From: Porphyromonadaceae bacterium UBA7332
GTDB lineage: Bacteria; Bacteroidota; Bacteroidia; Bacteroidales; UBA7332
DNA: 64,000 nucleotides
Reading direction: 5' to 3'
Assembly: GCA_002471225.1 (NCBI GenBank)
Contig: DKPO01000044.1
Coordinates: 1 to 64,000 of the forward strand
The notes below the pieces were generated by a model that did no database searches, was not told the DNA's origin, and saw only the letters and a program-made list of their open reading frames with translations. The position numbers were made by a program, and so were the translations under genes. The first letter of the stretch is position 1. The number at the start of each line of letters is the position of its first letter. Positions 60,615-64,000 of this stretch are shown piece by piece.

Positions 60615-63600
60615 ATGAAAAAACAATTATTGATTTTTCTTCTCATGTTTACATCCGTAATGGTGTATGCCCAGAACAAGCAAATACGAGGCGTTGTACT
60701 AGATGCCTTAAAGGAACCGGTGATCGGGGCAACAATCGTAGAAGAAGGAACAACGAACGGAACAGTAACAGATTTTGACGGAAAATTTAGTCTTAATGTC
60801 TCTCCTAATGCAAAATTGAAAGTCTCTTATGTCGGTTATGCGCCGGCAATTGTATCGGTACAGAACAAAACAGATTTAAGAATCACTCTCCAGGAAGACT
60901 CAGAGAAGCTTGGCGAGGTTGTCATTACAGCCTACGGAGGAAAGCAGCTGAGAACGAAAGTAACCAATTCCATAGCCAAAGTAAAAGAAGACGCGCTGAC
61001 AGTAGGTATGTATTCCAATCCTGCTCAGGCATTGTCAGGAGCCGTAGCAGGTCTGAAGGTGACTCAGTCATCGGGAAGTCCGGGAGCTACACCGGCAATC
61101 ACATTGCGCGGGGGTACGGATTTCAATGGTTCGGGCTCGCCACTAATTATCGTTGACGGACAGCTGAGAAGCAGTTTGAGCGATATAAACCCCGAAGATA
61201 TCGAGTCGATGGAGGTGATGAAGGATGCCGGAGCAACAGCTATTTATGGAGCTCGCGCAAGTAACGGTGTTATTCTGATTACGACAAAAACAGGTAAAGC
61301 AGGTCGTCGTGAAATCAACTTCAAAGCAAAAGTGGGATTGAGCTTCGTGAACAATCCATATGAATTTTTGGGTGCAGAAGATTATATCCGCACACTACGC
61401 ACGGGTTACAGTAAATCAGGTTTCTGGACTACAGGAGATAAACCTGAGTACGTATCAATCGCGCCACAGTCAAACCTTAGCAGTGCATCTCCTTTCGGAA
61501 CAGGAAATGTATTGAACGAAAAGACTGCATGGAATATCATGAAATATTCAGACGAAAATAAGCATCTTCTTCAAAAAGGATGGCAGGTAATGCAGGATCC
61601 TTTAAATCCGGGAGAACAAATTATTTTCAGAGATACAAATCCTGAAGATTACAATATCAATAATCCGGCAGTTTCTCAAGATTATAATATCAATATGTCG
61701 GGTGGTAATGAAAACGGTTCTTATTACGCAGGTGTAGGTTATAACCGTCAGGAAGGTTTACCAATCAAAACTTTTTATGAAAGATACAGCTTCGTATTAA
61801 ACGGGAGCTATAAAGTTACAGACTGGTTATTAAGCTCGTCTAACTTCAACTATAACAGAGCTAACTGGAAAAATATGCCGGGATCTCAAACGAGTGAAGG
61901 AAACTACTTCGGTCGTATCTTGTCGACTCCTCCGACAGCCCGTTTTGAGGATGAAGAGGGGAATGCAACGTTAGGTCCTAATGCTATGGATGGAAATCAG
62001 AGCTATCAGCCTGATAAATGGACAAACTTCAATCAGAGTGATAAATTCACGATGATGCAATCATTCAATATAGACTTCACGAAATACCTTTCACTTAAAG
62101 CAACAGGTAGCTGGTATTACTCAGAGTCGGTAGCAGAGGCTTTCACAAAGGATTATGAAAATACTCCGGGTACTTTTGTAAGAACCAGATCTACCAGTGC
62201 ATCATTTGACAGAGAATTCTCTCAGACATACAACCTTGTATTGAACTACAATCAGACATTATTTAAATATCATACGATATCGGGAATGTTGGGTCTTGAA
62301 GCTTTCGATAAAACAACAAGAGGTTTTAAAGCTTGGGGACAAGGTGCGCCGACAGATGATTTCGGTGATTTGAACTATACGGATAACGGAGAAGGAAAAA
62401 GAGGTATCGATTCATGGCATTCAAAATACCGGATTATGTCCTACTTCGGACGTATCAACTATGATTTCAAAGATAAATACTTGTTGAATCTGGTTTTCCG
62501 CCAGGACGGTTATTCATCATTGCTTGGAGATAATCGCTGGGGATTCTTCCCGGGTGTTTCTGCAGCGTGGATTTTCGGTCAGGAGAACTTCGTAAAAGAT
62601 AACGTACCATTCCTTTCGTTCGGTAAATTAAGAGCGAGTTTCGGTGTGAATGGTAATGCAACAGGTATCGGTCCTTATGACCTTCAGGGATCCTATGGTT
62701 CTCAGAAATACAATGGCAACGTAGGTTTCCTTATCGGAAATTTACCAAATCCTTTCTTGAGATGGGAAAAAACGAGAACAGGAGAGGTTGGTCTTGACGT
62801 AAGTTTCTTCGAAAACAGATTGAATGCGAACTTTACTTATTACGACCGTCTGACAACAGATAAATATGCGAACCTGAGTTTGCCATCGACAACCGGTTTC
62901 TCTTCAATCAAGAGCAATAACGGTAAATTCGGAAACAAGGGTCTTGAAATCGAATTGTCAGGAAAGATCATTCAGGGTAAAGACTGGAAATGGGAGATGG
63001 GCGGAAATATCTCCTACAACAAAAATAAAGTAGTAGCTCTTCCGGATAACGGATTGATCAGAAACCAACAGAGTGCATCTGAAATCTACAGTGGTAAGAT
63101 TCTACCTGACGGTTCATCAGAGAAGATCTGGGTAGGTGGTTATCAGGAAGGTTATGAGCCTGGCCAGCTAATTGCTTTCAGAGCAGACGGTATTTACAGA
63201 AGCTGGGATGAAATTCCGGGTGATTTGATTATCACGACAGGAAATGCAAACGGTAAAACAATGTACGGACCGAATGCATGGAAAAAGCTGACTAAAGAAC
63301 AACAAAAGAAAGCGATTCCTATTATGCCGGGTGATGTAAAATGGGGAGATATAAATAACGATGGTACTATTGACAGTTATGACAGAATCGTAGTAGGAAA
63401 TACAACTCCGCGTTGGTTCGGAGGTTTCAATACAACGCTTCGCTGGAAGAATCTTCAATTGTACGGACGTTTTGACTTTGCTCTTGATTATTGGATTTAT
63501 GATAATACGACACCTTGGTTCCTGGGTTGTATGCAAGGAACATACAATACAACGACAGCTGTATTTGATACGTGGTCAGAAGAGAGACCAAATGCACAAT

Positions 63601-63893
63601 ATCCGAGATATGTTTATGCAGATCAGTTGAATACAGGTAATTATAATCGTACGTCGACTATGTTTGCATACAAAGGAAATTATCTGGCTGTAAGAGAATT
63701 GTCTCTGACCTATTCACTGCCAAAGGCGCTGGCAAGTAAATTCCATTGCCAAAGACTGGATGTTTCGGTTACGGGGCAGAACTTAGGCTATCTGACAGCT
63801 GCTAAAACGGTAGCTTCACCAGAGGTTTCGAATGCAGGTTCGGGTTATGCATTGCCACGTTCGGTATTGTTTGGATTGAGTGTATCATTCTAA
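60615..63893 (+). CDS. SusC/RagA-type TonB-linked outer-membrane transporter (tandem paralogue)
   Basis: 1092 residues from MKKQLLIFLLMFTSVMVYAQ; 13 upstream in-frame codons are rejected because the signal peptide matches the paralogue from this Met. Layout as in the SusC at 55106: regulatory-like domain (IRGVVLDALKEPVIGATIVEEGT), EVVITAYGG, plug (INPEDIESMEVMKDAGATAIYGARASNGVILITTKTG) and barrel ending VLFGLSVSF. Central barrel loops differ most, which suggests a shift in ligand. No STN domain. Confidence 0.96.
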   Translation: MKKQLLIFLLMFTSVMVYAQNKQIRGVVLDALKEPVIGATIVEEGTTNGTVTDFDGKFSLNVSPNAKLKVSYVGYAPAIVSVQNKTDLRITLQEDSEKLGEVVITAYGGKQLRTKVTNSIAKVKEDALTVGMYSNPAQALSGAVAGLKVTQSSGSPGATPAITLRGGTDFNGSGSPLIIVDGQLRSSLSDINPEDIESMEVMKDAGATAIYGARASNGVILITTKTGKAGRREINFKAKVGLSFVNNPYEFLGAEDYIRTLRTGYSKSGFWTTGDKPEYVSIAPQSNLSSASPFGTGNVLNEKTAWNIMKYSDENKHLLQKGWQVMQDPLNPGEQIIFRDTNPEDYNINNPAVSQDYNINMSGGNENGSYYAGVGYNRQEGLPIKTFYERYSFVLNGSYKVTDWLLSSSNFNYNRANWKNMPGSQTSEGNYFGRILSTPPTARFEDEEGNATLGPNAMDGNQSYQPDKWTNFNQSDKFTMMQSFNIDFTKYLSLKATGSWYYSESVAEAFTKDYENTPGTFVRTRSTSASFDREFSQTYNLVLNYNQTLFKYHTISGMLGLEAFDKTTRGFKAWGQGAPTDDFGDLNYTDNGEGKRGIDSWHSKYRIMSYFGRINYDFKDKYLLNLVFRQDGYSSLLGDNRWGFFPGVSAAWIFGQENFVKDNVPFLSFGKLRASFGVNGNATGIGPYDLQGSYGSQKYNGNVGFLIGNLPNPFLRWEKTRTGEVGLDVSFFENRLNANFTYYDRLTTDKYANLSLPSTTGFSSIKSNNGKFGNKGLEIELSGKIIQGKDWKWEMGGNISYNKNKVVALPDNGLIRNQQSASEIYSGKILPDGSSEKIWVGGYQEGYEPGQLIAFRADGIYRSWDEIPGDLIITTGNANGKTMYGPNAWKKLTKEQQKKAIPIMPGDVKWGDINNDGTIDSYDRIVVGNTTPRWFGGFNTTLRWKNLQLYGRFDFALDYWIYDNTTPWFLGCMQGTYNTTTAVFDTWSEERPNAQYPRYVYADQLNTGNYNRTSTMFAYKGNYLAVRELSLTYSLPKALASKFHCQRLDVSVTGQNLGYLTAAKTVASPEVSNAGSGYALPRSVLFGLSVSF

Positions 63894-63918
63894 TTTGTAA
63901 AATCTAAATTTAATAATT

Positions 63919-64000
63919 ATGAAGGCTTTAAAAAAGACACTATTATATACATTATTGGCAGCTTCTACGACCATGATTCCGACATCTTGCTCGAACTGGT
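63919..64000 (+). CDS. SusD-like lipoprotein, 5' end only
   Basis: The ATG at 63919 opens MKALKKTLLYTLLAASTTMIPTSCSNW, a lipoprotein signal with the Cys in TSCSNW, and runs off the window. Position 25 bases after a SusC gene makes it the SusD partner. Confidence 0.85.
   Translation, partial: MKALKKTLLYTLLAASTTMIPTSCSNW

Overview
The window looks like a chromosome segment of a Bacteroidales bacterium. The evidence is three SusC/SusD-type outer-membrane uptake loci, an ECF-sigma/FecR pair, PorX and PorW of the type IX secretion system (T9SS), Bacteroidales small families (DUF4250-, DUF4248- and DUF6140-like), promoters of the TAnnTTTG type with few Shine-Dalgarno sites, and a moderately AT-rich composition. 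A Dysgonomonas/Parabacteroides-like gut anaerobe is a reasonable guess, but the genus cannot be fixed from sequence reading alone.

Layout. 1-12.6 kb (mostly +): the 3' end of a tRNA, a zinc-ribbon NUDIX hydrolase, a large TPR protein paired with an outer-membrane beta-barrel, topA, a SNF2-type helicase and a lipoprotein. 12.7-16.7 kb (-): an unusual operon with four small, partly paralogous membrane or amphipathic proteins, an AAA+ ATPase of the Msp1/Vps4-like classic clade, a DUF6140-like protein and a WYL-domain regulator. This is the best candidate here for an undescribed system. 16.9-19.2 kb (+): a YihY/BrkB membrane protein, then a small protein paired with an EcsC-like protein.

19.2-25.1 kb is an accessory scrap yard. 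It holds an internally deleted IS256-family element that keeps both terminal inverted repeats, two IS30-family transposase remnants in opposite orientation, an IS66-family remnant, a broken zinc-ribbon gene, two coupled lipoproteins and an intact gene for a PD-(D/E)XK-like restriction-type protein. A GTAG-headed palindrome like a REP element also lies here. 25.4-33.3 kb: an iron-type superoxide dismutase with a signal peptide, then a complete transduced uptake locus (ECF sigma, FecR anti-sigma, SusC with STN domain, SusD).

33.4-46.4 kb is core genome: a superfamily 1 helicase (+), then a long minus-strand run recJ-recQ-aroA-Cys-rich membrane protein-metal ABC permease-porW-porX-tsaE, with several overlapping or closely spaced genes. 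46.7-48.8 kb (+): a GH20 hexosaminidase and a DUF4250 protein missed by length cut-offs. 48.9-54.2 kb (-) is a reduced phage-like module: DUF4248, replication initiator-like protein, DnaB-like helicase, HU-like protein, a P1-Lyz-type endolysin and two overlapping spanin/holin-like membrane proteins. It has repeat-rich control regions and no recognisable head, tail or integrase genes. 54.4-64 kb: a likely small RNA (promoter, no ORF, terminator), then two tandem paralogous SusC/SusD pairs with nearly identical promoters and long leaders. The last SusD is cut by the window end.
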